Shown here: piece by piece, positions 8,258 to 17,374 of the stretch
How the letters are laid out: every line of letters starts with the position of its first letter
Numbering within the stretch: the first letter of the stretch is position 1
Assembly (NCBI GenBank): GCA_001604185.1
Contig: LVAV01000113.1
Span: forward strand, 1 to 64,000
Source: Clostridiales bacterium Firm_16
GTDB lineage: Bacteria; Bacillota; Clostridia; Saccharofermentanales; Saccharofermentanaceae
DNA: 64,000 nucleotides
Direction: 5' to 3'
Notes under the pieces: model-generated
Told to the model about the DNA's origin: nothing
Databases searched by the model: none
Seen by the model: the letters and a program-made list of their open reading frames with translations, nothing else
Made by a program: the position numbers and the translations under genes

Positions 8258-10861
8258 GTGATTAAGTTTGAGAGAAAAACGATCTGTTTCACGCGCAACA
8301 GACTCAGACAGGGTATTGTCGCTTTTATTGCGGTTGTCCTGATCCTGATCGTGATCTTCGGTGGAACGAAGATGTTTACTTCCCATAAGAACGTGGCCTA
8401 TCTGGGAGAGAAGTCCCAGCCTATCGGTGTCCTGAACGGAGCCTGGGGATATGAGCAGGCCTTTATGCCGGAGATCCGGCACATCGATCTCATCGAGATA
8501 CGTATTTCCCGTAACGACGAAGTCGGTAACGTAGTAGAGACCAAGGGTGACCTGGTGTTCCAGATCATCGACCCGATGGGACAGATCATGCAGGAGCAGT
8601 CTGTGCCGGTCAAGGATATCCAGCCGGATGCCTATCACCGGTTCAAGATCGATCTGAGCTTCGATACCGAGAAGACCTACCGCTTCCGTATGTTTACGGA
8701 AGGAGTCGCATCGGAAGAAGCGCCGACGGTGTGGATGTCCACCAACGATGACGAAGCTTTCCGCTATGTTTCTTTCCCGGGTATGGAACATGGTTCCAAT
8801 CTGCAGACCAATGCCCAGATCCGCTATTCTAAGATGGATTACTGGGCTATACCGGTAAGTATCGTCCTGATCCTGCTTTGCGCGCTGGCGGCACTGGTCA
8901 ATGTCCACTTCTCCGAAGTAGGAGACCGAAGATTCACGTTGGCCGTACTTTTTACCATGCCGGCCGTCATGTACCTTGTGGTAGAGATGCTGAACAATAA
9001 CACCGTCTTCCTCAAGCGCTTCCCGGTATTCATCCTCAATTACATCTTCTATCTGCTGATCTATATCCTGCTTTTCGTAGGTTTCAACCATTTCCGTGTT
9101 TCCACGATCTCCGTCAATGTGATCTTCATGGCCATGTCCATCTTCAACTACTTTAAGCTCCTCTGGAGAGGCGAGCCTTTCCAGGTGTGGGACGTAGTGA
9201 CGCTGCAGACCGCCATGAATGTGTCGGGAAACTATAAGATCGAATTGTCCTCGCCGCTGGTGGTGGCGGTGCTGATCTTCATCCTGACGGTGCTGATCAC
9301 GCTTCGATGCCGGTATTCCTTCGTACTCAGAAGAACCCGTATTTCCTTCGGATGCGCGGGTCTGGTGCTGGCCGTATCTCTGGTGACCGCTCTTCTGGAG
9401 ACGAAGAATTATCACATTTCGGCCTATACCTTCATGCAGCGCATCGGTGTGGTGAACAGTGACTGGAACCAGCCTCATAACTATGCCAATAACGGCATGA
9501 TGATCGCTCTTACCATGAACGCCAACAACATTGCCGTGAAGAAGCCGGATCCGTATACACCGGAGGTCCTGGGAGAAGTGCGGGACAGTATTGCTTCTGA
9601 CAGTTACGAATATTCCATCCTTCCTAACGATGTCCTGAAGAAGTATGAGCAGGATAAGGCCCGCCATGCCGAGGAAGGACAGAAGAGCCTGCAGAAGGGG
9701 CAGCTTCCGAACATCATCTGCATCATGGACGAGTCCTATACCGATATGTCTTCGGTAGGAGAATTCCAGACCAACCTTCCGATGCGGCCTTTCATGGATT
9801 CACTTCATGACAATACCATCCGCGGTAACCTGTATGTTTCGGTTTACGGCGGCGGTACCGCCAACTCGGAATTTGAGTTCCTGACAGGTAACTCCATGTC
9901 ATTCTTCCCCAGCGGAAGTATCCCGTACCAGCAGTATGTCGAGGAACAGACAGGTTCCTTGCCGAGATACCTGAAGACCCTGGGATATAGTGCCATTGCA
10001 GTGCACCCGTATCTGGCCAGCGGCTGGAACCGTCCGGATGTGTACCAGGCCATGGACTTCGACCGGTTCATATCTCTGGAGGATTTCGCGGAAGATTCCG
10101 AGTGCCTGCGTTCCTATATCACAGACAAGTGCTCCTTCGAGAAACTGGTGGAGCTCTACGAACAGAAGGAGGAAGGACAGCCGATCTTCCTTTTCAACGT
10201 GACCATGCAGAATCACGGTGCCTATAAGAGCACCGACCCAAACTTCGTTCAGGACGTGAACCTGCCGGATTATCCGGAGATGTTCCCGGAGACGGAGCAG
10301 TATCTGTCTTTGTCCAGACATACCGACGAAGCGGTGGAATACATTCTGGATTACTTCAGCAAGGTGGATGAGCCGACCCTGATCTGCTTCTTCGGCGACC
10401 ATCTGCCCAGCATGAAGAACGGTTTCTACGAGGAACTCCTGGGCAAGGAGATCGTGGATCTTTCCGCCGAAGAGATGCAGAGACTGTACCAGACGGATTA
10501 TTTCATCTGGGCCAACTACGATATCCCGGAGTGCGAACTGAACGATATCAGCCTGAACTATCTGTCGACACTGGTACTGCAGACCGCCGGAATTGAGCTT
10601 ACGGACTATAACCTCCTGATCGCGAAAGCCTACGAGGAATATCCGATCCTTACTACCATGGGGGTTTACGATTCTGCCGGCAACCGCTACAATACGCTTG
10701 CGCAGGTCCCGGATGAAAGCGGCATCCTCAGACAGTACAACCTGCTTGCATATAACAACGTTTTCGATGTGGAAGAAGACCGTCAGAGTGTCTTCTTCGA
10801 CGGGCTGGACGTGATCCCTGCCCGCAAAGAGATAGAAGAGAGTAGAAGAAAAGAGGAATAA
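8258..10861 (+). CDS. LTA synthase-family membrane sulfatase / phosphoglycerol transferase
   Basis: 867 residues. The cytosolic tail and first membrane helix span about 18-40. An unusual extracytoplasmic domain of about 150 residues, rich in beta-type sequence, follows. Further helices lie between about 192 and 390. The extracellular sulfatase-fold domain runs from about 480 to 800. MDES (about 490), a Thr nucleophile in YGGGTANSEFEFLTG (about 533) and FFGDHLPS (about 712) match the metal and nucleophile sites of LtaS-type enzymes. The likely role is transfer of glycerol phosphate or a related group to a lipid or wall polymer outside the membrane. The start is GTG behind AGAGG. The TTG-initiated helicase gene follows immediately. 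Confidence 0.85.
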   Translation: MIKFERKTICFTRNRLRQGIVAFIAVVLILIVIFGGTKMFTSHKNVAYLGEKSQPIGVLNGAWGYEQAFMPEIRHIDLIEIRISRNDEVGNVVETKGDLVFQIIDPMGQIMQEQSVPVKDIQPDAYHRFKIDLSFDTEKTYRFRMFTEGVASEEAPTVWMSTNDDEAFRYVSFPGMEHGSNLQTNAQIRYSKMDYWAIPVSIVLILLCALAALVNVHFSEVGDRRFTLAVLFTMPAVMYLVVEMLNNNTVFLKRFPVFILNYIFYLLIYILLFVGFNHFRVSTISVNVIFMAMSIFNYFKLLWRGEPFQVWDVVTLQTAMNVSGNYKIELSSPLVVAVLIFILTVLITLRCRYSFVLRRTRISFGCAGLVLAVSLVTALLETKNYHISAYTFMQRIGVVNSDWNQPHNYANNGMMIALTMNANNIAVKKPDPYTPEVLGEVRDSIASDSYEYSILPNDVLKKYEQDKARHAEEGQKSLQKGQLPNIICIMDESYTDMSSVGEFQTNLPMRPFMDSLHDNTIRGNLYVSVYGGGTANSEFEFLTGNSMSFFPSGSIPYQQYVEEQTGSLPRYLKTLGYSAIAVHPYLASGWNRPDVYQAMDFDRFISLEDFAEDSECLRSYITDKCSFEKLVELYEQKEEGQPIFLFNVTMQNHGAYKSTDPNFVQDVNLPDYPEMFPETEQYLSLSRHTDEAVEYILDYFSKVDEPTLICFFGDHLPSMKNGFYEELLGKEIVDLSAEEMQRLYQTDYFIWANYDIPECELNDISLNYLSTLVLQTAGIELTDYNLLIAKAYEEYPILTTMGVYDSAGNRYNTLAQVPDESGILRQYNLLAYNNVFDVEEDRQSVFFDGLDVIPARKEIEESRRKEE

Positions 10862-10865
10862 GAAA

Positions 10866-11987
10866 TTGGAATACACATCTTTCGATGAAATGGACCTTTC
10901 CAAAGAGATCATGCAGGCTCTGGATAAGATGGGAATGACTACGCCTACTTCCGTACAGCGGAAGGCGATCCCCCTCATGATGGATAACCGTTGCGTCATC
11001 GCCAAGGCCCCGACAGGCACCGGCAAGACCTTCGCTTTCGGTATCCCGATCCTGGAATATCTGAACATGAATGCAGACTTCGTCCAGGCCCTGATATTGT
11101 GCCCCACAAGAGAACTGGCCCTTCAGATCTGCACGGAACTGCGTGGTCTGGGAGCCTTCATCAAGGGACTGAAGATCTGTGCCATCATCGGCGGACAGAA
11201 GATGGATAAGCAGATCCAGATGCTGAAAAAGAAACCGCAGATCGTGGTAGCCACGCCGGGAAGACTGCTGGACCACGTGCAGCACAAGAGCATCAACATC
11301 TCCGACATCTACACCCTGGTGCTGGATGAGGCAGATAAGATGCTGGATATGGGCTTCATCAAGGACATCCGCAAGGTCATGAAACTCACTCCGAAGGATA
11401 AGCAGATCGCCATGTTCTCCGCCACCATGTCCCGTGAGGTCATGGACATCACCTGGGAGTATATGGACGGTGCCGATGAGATCGAAGTGGAGCCGAAGGC
11501 GGAAGATATGCCGAAGATCCGCCAGTATCTCCTGCATATCGAAGAAAGACAGAAGCTGGATGCTTTTGCCAAGATCATGGAAAAATATGACTGCAGCCGT
11601 GTCATGGCTTTCTGCAATACCAAGACCCGCGTCCGTATCGTGACAGAGGGCATCAAGAAACTGGGCTTCAAGGCGGACTGCCTCCACGGTGATATCGGCC
11701 AGGGTGCCCGAAACCACATCATGGATGACTTCCGTAGAGGCAAGTTCAATATCCTGGTGGCTACCGACGTGGCGGCACGTGGTATCGACGTATCGGATAT
11801 CGACACGGTCTTTAATTTCGAAGTTCCCAATGAGAATGAATACTACCTGCACCGTATCGGCCGTACCGGTCGTGCGGGAAGAGAAGGACAGGCCTTCACT
11901 TTCGTGACATACGGCCAGGCTCCGAGAATGGATGACATCATCCACTACACCAAAGTTTCGACAGAGGAGTTGGATATCGAATTATGA
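10866..11987 (+). CDS. DEAD-box ATP-dependent RNA helicase
   Basis: 373 residues, a minimal two-domain helicase core. A Q-motif region near the start (MGMTTPTSVQRKAIPL), Walker A APTGTGKT (about 47-54), PTRELA, VLDEAD (about 152), SAT (about 186), and HRIGRTGRAGREG in domain 2 are all present. There is no C-terminal RNA-binding extension such as DbpA or CsdA has. The start is a TTG, with AGAGGAA inside the end of the preceding gene. It is four bases after the LTA-synthase-like gene and its stop overlaps the GH9 start (ATGA), so the three are probably co-transcribed. Confidence 0.93.
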   Translation: MEYTSFDEMDLSKEIMQALDKMGMTTPTSVQRKAIPLMMDNRCVIAKAPTGTGKTFAFGIPILEYLNMNADFVQALILCPTRELALQICTELRGLGAFIKGLKICAIIGGQKMDKQIQMLKKKPQIVVATPGRLLDHVQHKSINISDIYTLVLDEADKMLDMGFIKDIRKVMKLTPKDKQIAMFSATMSREVMDITWEYMDGADEIEVEPKAEDMPKIRQYLLHIEERQKLDAFAKIMEKYDCSRVMAFCNTKTRVRIVTEGIKKLGFKADCLHGDIGQGARNHIMDDFRRGKFNILVATDVAARGIDVSDIDTVFNFEVPNENEYYLHRIGRTGRAGREGQAFTFVTYGQAPRMDDIIHYTKVSTEELDIEL

Positions 11988-14740
11988 AAAACAATGTAAA
12001 ACTGATCGCGCTGCTGGCGACGATCGTTTTTGTGGCCGGAGTTGTAGGATTCACGATCTATAAGGTCCGTAAGGCTATGAATGAATCTCTGGATAAGAAG
12101 GAGTCCACGACTTCCGTGACCCAGAGCGAGAATGCCGCGGATGCGGACGATAACACCTCTAAGGCGCCTGAGGAGTCTGCTGAGAGTGCTGTTTCGGATT
12201 CAGAAACATCTTCCGAGGCATCCTCTGAGACCTCTTCCGAACCGTCCGGTTCCGAAACTGCTGCTCCTACGAAAGTTCCCTCTGCTCTCGGCGGAAGCCG
12301 GTATGCCAGTGGAACGATGGCGGGAGACGGTGTAGAAGGCACCAAGGGTACAGGAAAATATAACTACGGCGAGGCGCTTCAGAAGTCACTTCTATTCTAC
12401 GAACTCCAGCGCTCCGGAGTTTTGCCCGAGGTAACACGTAGTAACTGGCGCGGCGACTCCTGCCTCAATGACGGTAAGGACGCAGGCGTAGATCTTACCG
12501 GCGGCTGGTTCGATGCCGGAGATAATGTGAAGTTTAATCTGCCGATGGCTTACACGGCTTCCGTGCTGGGCTGGTCGGTACTGGAAGATCAGGATGCGTA
12601 CGAGGAAAGCAACCAGCTGACCTATGCGCTGGGAAATATCCGCTGGGCCAATGAGTACTTCATCCGCTGCCATACGGCGGACGAAGTTTACTACTATCAG
12701 GTAGGCGACGGCAACAAGGATCACTCCTGGTGGGGACCTTGTGAATGTGTGGAATACCAGATGAACCGTCCTTCCTACAAGGTGACGGCGGATGCACCGG
12801 GTTCCACGGTAACGGCGGAGACCGCGGCATCCCTTGCGGTATGCAGTATGGTCTTTAAGGACGTGGATCCGACTTTCGCCAAGACATGTCTGGATCACGC
12901 CAAGTCTCTTTACGCCTTCGCGGACAAGTATAAGAGCGATGCAGGATATACGGCGGCCAAGGATTTCTACAATTCCTGGAGCGGTTTCTACGACGAACTG
13001 GCCTGGGCCGGTGTATGGCTTTACCGTGCTACCAATGATTCGTCCTATCTGGACAAAGCGAAAGAATACTATCCGAAGGCCGGTCAGGATTTCGACTGGT
13101 CGCTCTGCTGGGACGACGTCCACATCGGCGCGGCGGTGCTTCTGGCGCAGGAGACTTCGGACAAGAAATATACCGATGCCGTGGAGAAGCATCTGGACTT
13201 CTGGACGAAAGGTACCTCTGACGGAAAGCGCATCACATACACCCCGAAGGGCCTGGCATGGCTGGATTCCTGGGGCAGCCTCCGCTACGCCACCACCACG
13301 GCTTTTGTCGCCGCTCTCTATAGTGAATGGGACGGCTGCGATTCAGCTAAGAAGGATACCTACTGGAGCTTCGCGGTTTCCCAGGCAGACTATGCGCTGG
13401 GTTCCACCGGCCGATCTTTCCAGATCGGATTCGGCGAGCACTATCCGCAGCATCCTCACCACAGAACATCCCAGGGCTCTTATGCCGATAACCAGGGCGT
13501 TCCTTCCGAGAGCCGTCACATCCTCTGCGGTGCCCTCGTAGGCGGACCGGATGCTTCTGACGGATATAACGATCAGGTATCGGACTACACGGCCAACGAA
13601 GTGGCCTGTGACTATAACGCCGGATTTACAGGCCTTCTGGCCAAGCTCTATACCCGCTATCACGGCCAGACCCTGACAGGATTCGGCGCCTGCGAAGAAG
13701 TGGGAGAAGAGTATAAGGTCGACACTTCCGTCAATGCCAGCGGCAAGGATTTCCTGGAGATCAAGGCCCTGACCTACAACATGACGGCATGGCCGGCCAG
13801 AGCACCGAAGAATCTGGAACTGCGGTACTTCTTCAATACAGAAGGAAAGGCCGTCTCCTCTCTGAGCGTATCTTCGAACTATGGACAGAATTCCACCGTC
13901 CAGGGCATCGTGGACGCCGGCGGTAACTACGCCTACGTTTCCATAACTTTTGACGCGAATTCCTGCTATCCGGGCGGACAGGAAGAATATAAGAAGGAAG
14001 TACAGTTCCGTATTACGGGCATCTCTTCCGATGTGAAGGATACCGCGGCAGCCTGCCTCTATGAGAACGGTGTGCTGGTATATGGACAGGAGCCGTCTTC
14101 GGCAACGATCCCGCCGGCGCCGACAACTGCACCGACCGATGCGACGCCGACACCGACAGGACCGATCGACACTCTGCCTTCCGGCCCCACCCAGACCGAT
14201 CCTTCGACACCTTCGGATCCGAAGGAACCGACGAAGCCGGCAGAGCCGTCTGAATCTTTCCAGCCGGGTAAGCCTTCTGATCCGGGAAAAGGATCCGACT
14301 TCGTGATCAGCATCGAATATTCCGGCGGTGCATCCAATGCCATCTCCGGAAATATGAGTATCGAATATAAGGGCAAAGATCCGCTCGATCTGGATAAGAT
14401 CTCTGTGGAATACTTCTTTACCAACGAGAAAGACGGGAAGCTGGCCTTCGATTGTTACCATGCGGCCATCTCCCACAAAGACGGAAAATACGACGCAATT
14501 AACGATGTTACAGGAGCTTTTGCCAAGGTAGAACCGAAGAAAGAGGGGGCCGATACGGTCTGCACGATCTCCTCCTTCGGCAAGGGTAAGCTGGAGCAGG
14601 GAGACAAGCTGATCGTACAGTTCTCCATCCATCACGAAGACTGGTCTGACTTCAATCTCTCGGATGACTATTCGAGAAAGTCTGAAGAGAATATCGTCAT
14701 CGTGTGCGATGGGAAGATCCTGTCCGGTCAAGAGCCGTAA
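11984..14740 (+). CDS. Membrane-anchored GH9 cellulase with two CBM3-like modules
   Basis: 918 residues. A signal-anchor helix lies at about 5-27, then a Ser/Thr/Glu-rich spacer to about 105. The GH9 catalytic domain spans about 120-560: TGGWFDAGDNVKFNLPMAYT holds the catalytic base Asp pair, HPHHRTSQG is the conserved His/Arg motif (about 490), and NEVACDYNAGF contains the acid Glu (about 539). A CBM3c-like module (about 580-700) follows, as in processive Cel9 enzymes, then a Pro/Thr spacer and a terminal CBM3-like domain (about 765-915). No dockerin or LPXTG is present. No signal-peptidase site is evident, so the enzyme may stay tethered to the cell. It overlaps the helicase stop by four bases, an unusual partner for a cellulase. 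Confidence 0.92.
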   Translation: MKNNVKLIALLATIVFVAGVVGFTIYKVRKAMNESLDKKESTTSVTQSENAADADDNTSKAPEESAESAVSDSETSSEASSETSSEPSGSETAAPTKVPSALGGSRYASGTMAGDGVEGTKGTGKYNYGEALQKSLLFYELQRSGVLPEVTRSNWRGDSCLNDGKDAGVDLTGGWFDAGDNVKFNLPMAYTASVLGWSVLEDQDAYEESNQLTYALGNIRWANEYFIRCHTADEVYYYQVGDGNKDHSWWGPCECVEYQMNRPSYKVTADAPGSTVTAETAASLAVCSMVFKDVDPTFAKTCLDHAKSLYAFADKYKSDAGYTAAKDFYNSWSGFYDELAWAGVWLYRATNDSSYLDKAKEYYPKAGQDFDWSLCWDDVHIGAAVLLAQETSDKKYTDAVEKHLDFWTKGTSDGKRITYTPKGLAWLDSWGSLRYATTTAFVAALYSEWDGCDSAKKDTYWSFAVSQADYALGSTGRSFQIGFGEHYPQHPHHRTSQGSYADNQGVPSESRHILCGALVGGPDASDGYNDQVSDYTANEVACDYNAGFTGLLAKLYTRYHGQTLTGFGACEEVGEEYKVDTSVNASGKDFLEIKALTYNMTAWPARAPKNLELRYFFNTEGKAVSSLSVSSNYGQNSTVQGIVDAGGNYAYVSITFDANSCYPGGQEEYKKEVQFRITGISSDVKDTAAACLYENGVLVYGQEPSSATIPPAPTTAPTDATPTPTGPIDTLPSGPTQTDPSTPSDPKEPTKPAEPSESFQPGKPSDPGKGSDFVISIEYSGGASNAISGNMSIEYKGKDPLDLDKISVEYFFTNEKDGKLAFDCYHAAISHKDGKYDAINDVTGAFAKVEPKKEGADTVCTISSFGKGKLEQGDKLIVQFSIHHEDWSDFNLSDDYSRKSEENIVIVCDGKILSGQEP

Positions 14741-14763
14741 GGCACAGAAAGAGTGGTTGGTTT

Positions 14764-15207
14764 ATGGGTTTATTTGGATCAAGATCGAAAGAGAAGGTTG
14801 ACCTGAAAGCGCAGGCGAAGGTCATGGCGGAAGGAGTGCAGGTCGGAGCGTCCGGGATACAGTTCACCTCGGTATTCTCATGCGCAAGTACTTTTGCCAT
14901 CGCACCGAAGCCTATCGAGGTCGGTGTGAAACGTTCGAAAGAATTGAAGAACAGAATCGTGGTCAGCGGGCAAGTCAAGGGCGGACAGTTCACTAAGGGC
15001 GAGACGGTGGCGGTCGTGGGAAACGACGGAGTCGTCAAGGCCGTAACCACGATCCTGGACCTGATCCCGGACGACGGGACGCTGGATTTCACGACAGAAC
15101 TGAATGCCAATATGCACAAGAAGGAGGCAGGTCCGAGTGCGAATGCGTGGTTGATCCTGGATGTTGAAGACGGGATCACCGGTGGAGACCTGATTGCGAA
15201 ATTATGA
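14764..15207 (+). CDS. Small protein with an EF-Tu domain II-like beta-barrel
   Basis: 147 residues. The C-terminal half reads like translation-factor domain 2: NRIVVSGQVKGGQFTKGETV, a VTTILDL strand, then a spacer and AWLILDVEDGITGGDLIAKL, matching the GRV-G-GD-V, I, A-GD-V-L pattern of EF-Tu/EF-G/IF2. There is no GTPase domain. The N-terminal 60 residues are basic and unassigned. The start at 14764 is preferred over an upstream ATG overlapping the cellulase because MGLFGSRSKEK is a plausible N-terminus, although its AGAGTGG site is weak. It overlaps the next gene by four bases (ATGA), so the pair should act together. Confidence 0.75.
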   Translation: MGLFGSRSKEKVDLKAQAKVMAEGVQVGASGIQFTSVFSCASTFAIAPKPIEVGVKRSKELKNRIVVSGQVKGGQFTKGETVAVVGNDGVVKAVTTILDLIPDDGTLDFTTELNANMHKKEAGPSANAWLILDVEDGITGGDLIAKL

Positions 15208-16220
15208 GTTACATATTTATGATCCTTGGCCTGATCGCAGGTGCTTTTGCCGCCGGATGCATCGTATCTCTGGTGGGTTATATCGAAGGACGTATCAAAG
15301 GTCTGACCTTGCAGAGCCTGACGTTCATGGCTCTCAGGTGGGAGCGGGACTACTATGACAAAGAAAGACCCGGCAGATGGAAATGTTCCTTCTCTGTGAG
15401 GAGACTGGGCCAGTTCTTCCCGACGATCACCATGGCACCGGACCCGTCGAAAATAAAGGCGGAAGACAAGAAGAAAGAAGGACCGAAGGGATCCACTCTG
15501 GCGGTGTCCATTATCTTTGTGATCCTGGCTCTGGCTGCCTTCGGAGTGGGTTTATACATTGCCGTCAAGGGAATTGAAGGCTTGAAGGAGTGCTTCATTC
15601 TCGGTGCTATGTGCGGGGTATCCGCATATCTTCTGGTCCTGGCCTGGATCGGATTCGGTATGAGCGGCCGTAACGGACTGCTCAGGAAGATCCAGGAACT
15701 GGCCGTCGGAACAGCAGACGAAAGCAAGCTGGAATCCTTCGTGATCCCGCCTTTCGCCCATGAGGAGTACGATCCTGCCCAGACCGTCATGAAGCTTCGT
15801 TATGCGACGGTCTACTTTACCGTGGCAGAGTTCAAGAACGACCTGCCGGCCATGACCGAAGCGGCCCATGAGTTGATGGCCCTCGGGACAACAGGATTGA
15901 GCGAGTCCGGAAAGTTCGCCGTGGACACCGTGCTTTTCTCCTTCTTTTCTTTCAGAAAGATCGATCCCGAGCAGGCAGAGAAGTACTACCAGCGTTCCCG
16001 CAGATCCATAGATAATGACAAGGATTGTAACGGCAGAAGAAAGCTTGCCTACTACGCTTTCTTCATCAAGAAAGACCGGGAACTGGCCCGTAAATATGCA
16101 CAGGAGGGACTGGATGCCTTGCGCGCACCGGATCCCAGAATGGGTATCGTACAGAGAAATTTCGAGGAGAAAATGCTCCGCTATCTGATTTCCCGACTCG
16201 ACGAGGAGCCGGAGAACTGA
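15204..16220 (+). CDS. Membrane protein with helical cytoplasmic C-terminal domain
   Basis: 338 residues; function unknown. Hydrophobic segments lie near residues 3-25, about 96-120 and about 128-152. The remaining 180 residues are soluble and largely helical, with a repeat-like region around ERKxxYYQRSRRSIDND that could be TPR-like, though this is not certain. It is translationally coupled (ATGA) to the EF-Tu-domain-II-like gene. It ends 25 bp before the pta promoter, so it closes the 8-16 kb cluster. Confidence 0.75.
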   Translation: MSYIFMILGLIAGAFAAGCIVSLVGYIEGRIKGLTLQSLTFMALRWERDYYDKERPGRWKCSFSVRRLGQFFPTITMAPDPSKIKAEDKKKEGPKGSTLAVSIIFVILALAAFGVGLYIAVKGIEGLKECFILGAMCGVSAYLLVLAWIGFGMSGRNGLLRKIQELAVGTADESKLESFVIPPFAHEEYDPAQTVMKLRYATVYFTVAEFKNDLPAMTEAAHELMALGTTGLSESGKFAVDTVLFSFFSFRKIDPEQAEKYYQRSRRSIDNDKDCNGRRKLAYYAFFIKKDRELARKYAQEGLDALRAPDPRMGIVQRNFEEKMLRYLISRLDEEPEN

Positions 16221-16244
16221 TTTCATCGGATACTATGGTTTCCG

Positions 16245-16273
16245 TTGCGAATCCAACCAGGTAAGAGTATACT
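16245..16273 (+). promoter_or_regulatory. Promoter of pta-ackA
   Basis: TTGCGA at 16245-16250 and TATACT at 16268-16273 have the ideal 17-bp spacing. The predicted leader is about 80 nt before the pta start at 16360. The strong promoter agrees with the T-ending, expression-optimised codon use of both genes, which differs from the C/G-ending habit of their neighbours. Confidence 0.75.
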
Positions 16274-16359
16274 ATTTAGGCATGATTTCAACACCGCAGG
16301 TATTTTCTGAAGGAGAAACCCGCGGGTGAAAAATATTTAGTAAGGCAGGCGATTGATTT

Positions 16360-17355
16360 ATGGCATTTATTGACGAGATTAAAGCAAAAGCAAAACAGAA
16401 CAAGAAGACCGTTATTCTTCCGGAGTCCATGGACAGAAGAACTTTTGAAGCAGCGGCTGAGATCCTTGCTGAGGATATCGCAAACCTGATCATCATCGGT
16501 ACAGATGAAGAGGTAAAGGCGAACAGCGAAGGTCTGGATATTTCCAAGGCTACCATCATTAACCCGCACACCTACGAGAAGACACAGGAATATATCAATG
16601 GTTTCTATGAGCTCCGTAAGGCTAAGGGCATGACTTTGGAAGAAGCAGAGAAGACTCTTCTCGGTGACTATATGTACTACGCCTGCATGATGGTAAAGAT
16701 GGGCGATGGCGACGGAATCGTTTCCGGTGCCTGCCACTCTACTGCTAATACACTCCGTCCGTCTCTGCAGATCATCAAGACTGCTCCGGGCACCAAGCTG
16801 GTTTCCGCTTTCTTCGTAATGGTCGTTCCGAACTGCGAGTTCGGTGAAGACGGTGTATTCGTATTCGGTGACTGCGGTCTCGTTCAGAACCCGAATCCGG
16901 AAGAACTGGCTGCAATCGCAGGTTCTTCTGCTGCTTCCTTTAAGCAGCTGGTCGGCAAGGAGCCGGTCGTAGCTCTGCTTTCCCACTCTTCTATGGGTTC
17001 CGCTAAGCACGACGACGTTACCAAGGTCGTTGAAGCAACCAAGATCGCTAAAGAAGAATATCCGCAGTTCGCTATCGACGGTGAACTTCAGGCAGACGCT
17101 GCCATGGTTCCTTCTATCGGTGCTTCCAAGGCTCCGGACAGCAAGGTTGCAGGTCATGCCAACGTTCTGATCTTCCCGGACCTCGACGCCGGTAATATCG
17201 GATACAAGCTGGTTCAGAGACTGGGTAAGGCTGAAGCTTACGGCCCGATGTGCCAGGGTATTGCCAAGCCGGTCAACGATCTGTCCCGTGGATGCTCTGC
17301 CAAGGATATCGTTGGTGTTATCGCTATCACAGCTGTACAGGCTCAGAATTCTTAA
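16360..17355 (+). CDS. pta: Phosphate acetyltransferase
   Basis: 331 residues, the short class lacking the N-terminal P-loop and DRTGG domains of enterobacterial Pta. It converts acetyl-CoA and phosphate to acetyl phosphate. ILPESMDRRT at the start, SGACHSTANTLRP in the middle, and SxxSMGSAKHDDVTKVVEA followed by DGELQADAAMVPS are hallmarks of the family. The codons favour T-ending synonyms, as expected for a very abundant enzyme. It is followed by ackA after 19 bp, making the acetate- and ATP-producing end of fermentation. Confidence 0.98.
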   Translation: MAFIDEIKAKAKQNKKTVILPESMDRRTFEAAAEILAEDIANLIIIGTDEEVKANSEGLDISKATIINPHTYEKTQEYINGFYELRKAKGMTLEEAEKTLLGDYMYYACMMVKMGDGDGIVSGACHSTANTLRPSLQIIKTAPGTKLVSAFFVMVVPNCEFGEDGVFVFGDCGLVQNPNPEELAAIAGSSAASFKQLVGKEPVVALLSHSSMGSAKHDDVTKVVEATKIAKEEYPQFAIDGELQADAAMVPSIGASKAPDSKVAGHANVLIFPDLDAGNIGYKLVQRLGKAEAYGPMCQGIAKPVNDLSRGCSAKDIVGVIAITAVQAQNS

Positions 17356-17374
17356 GTCATAAAGGAGTAAATAC

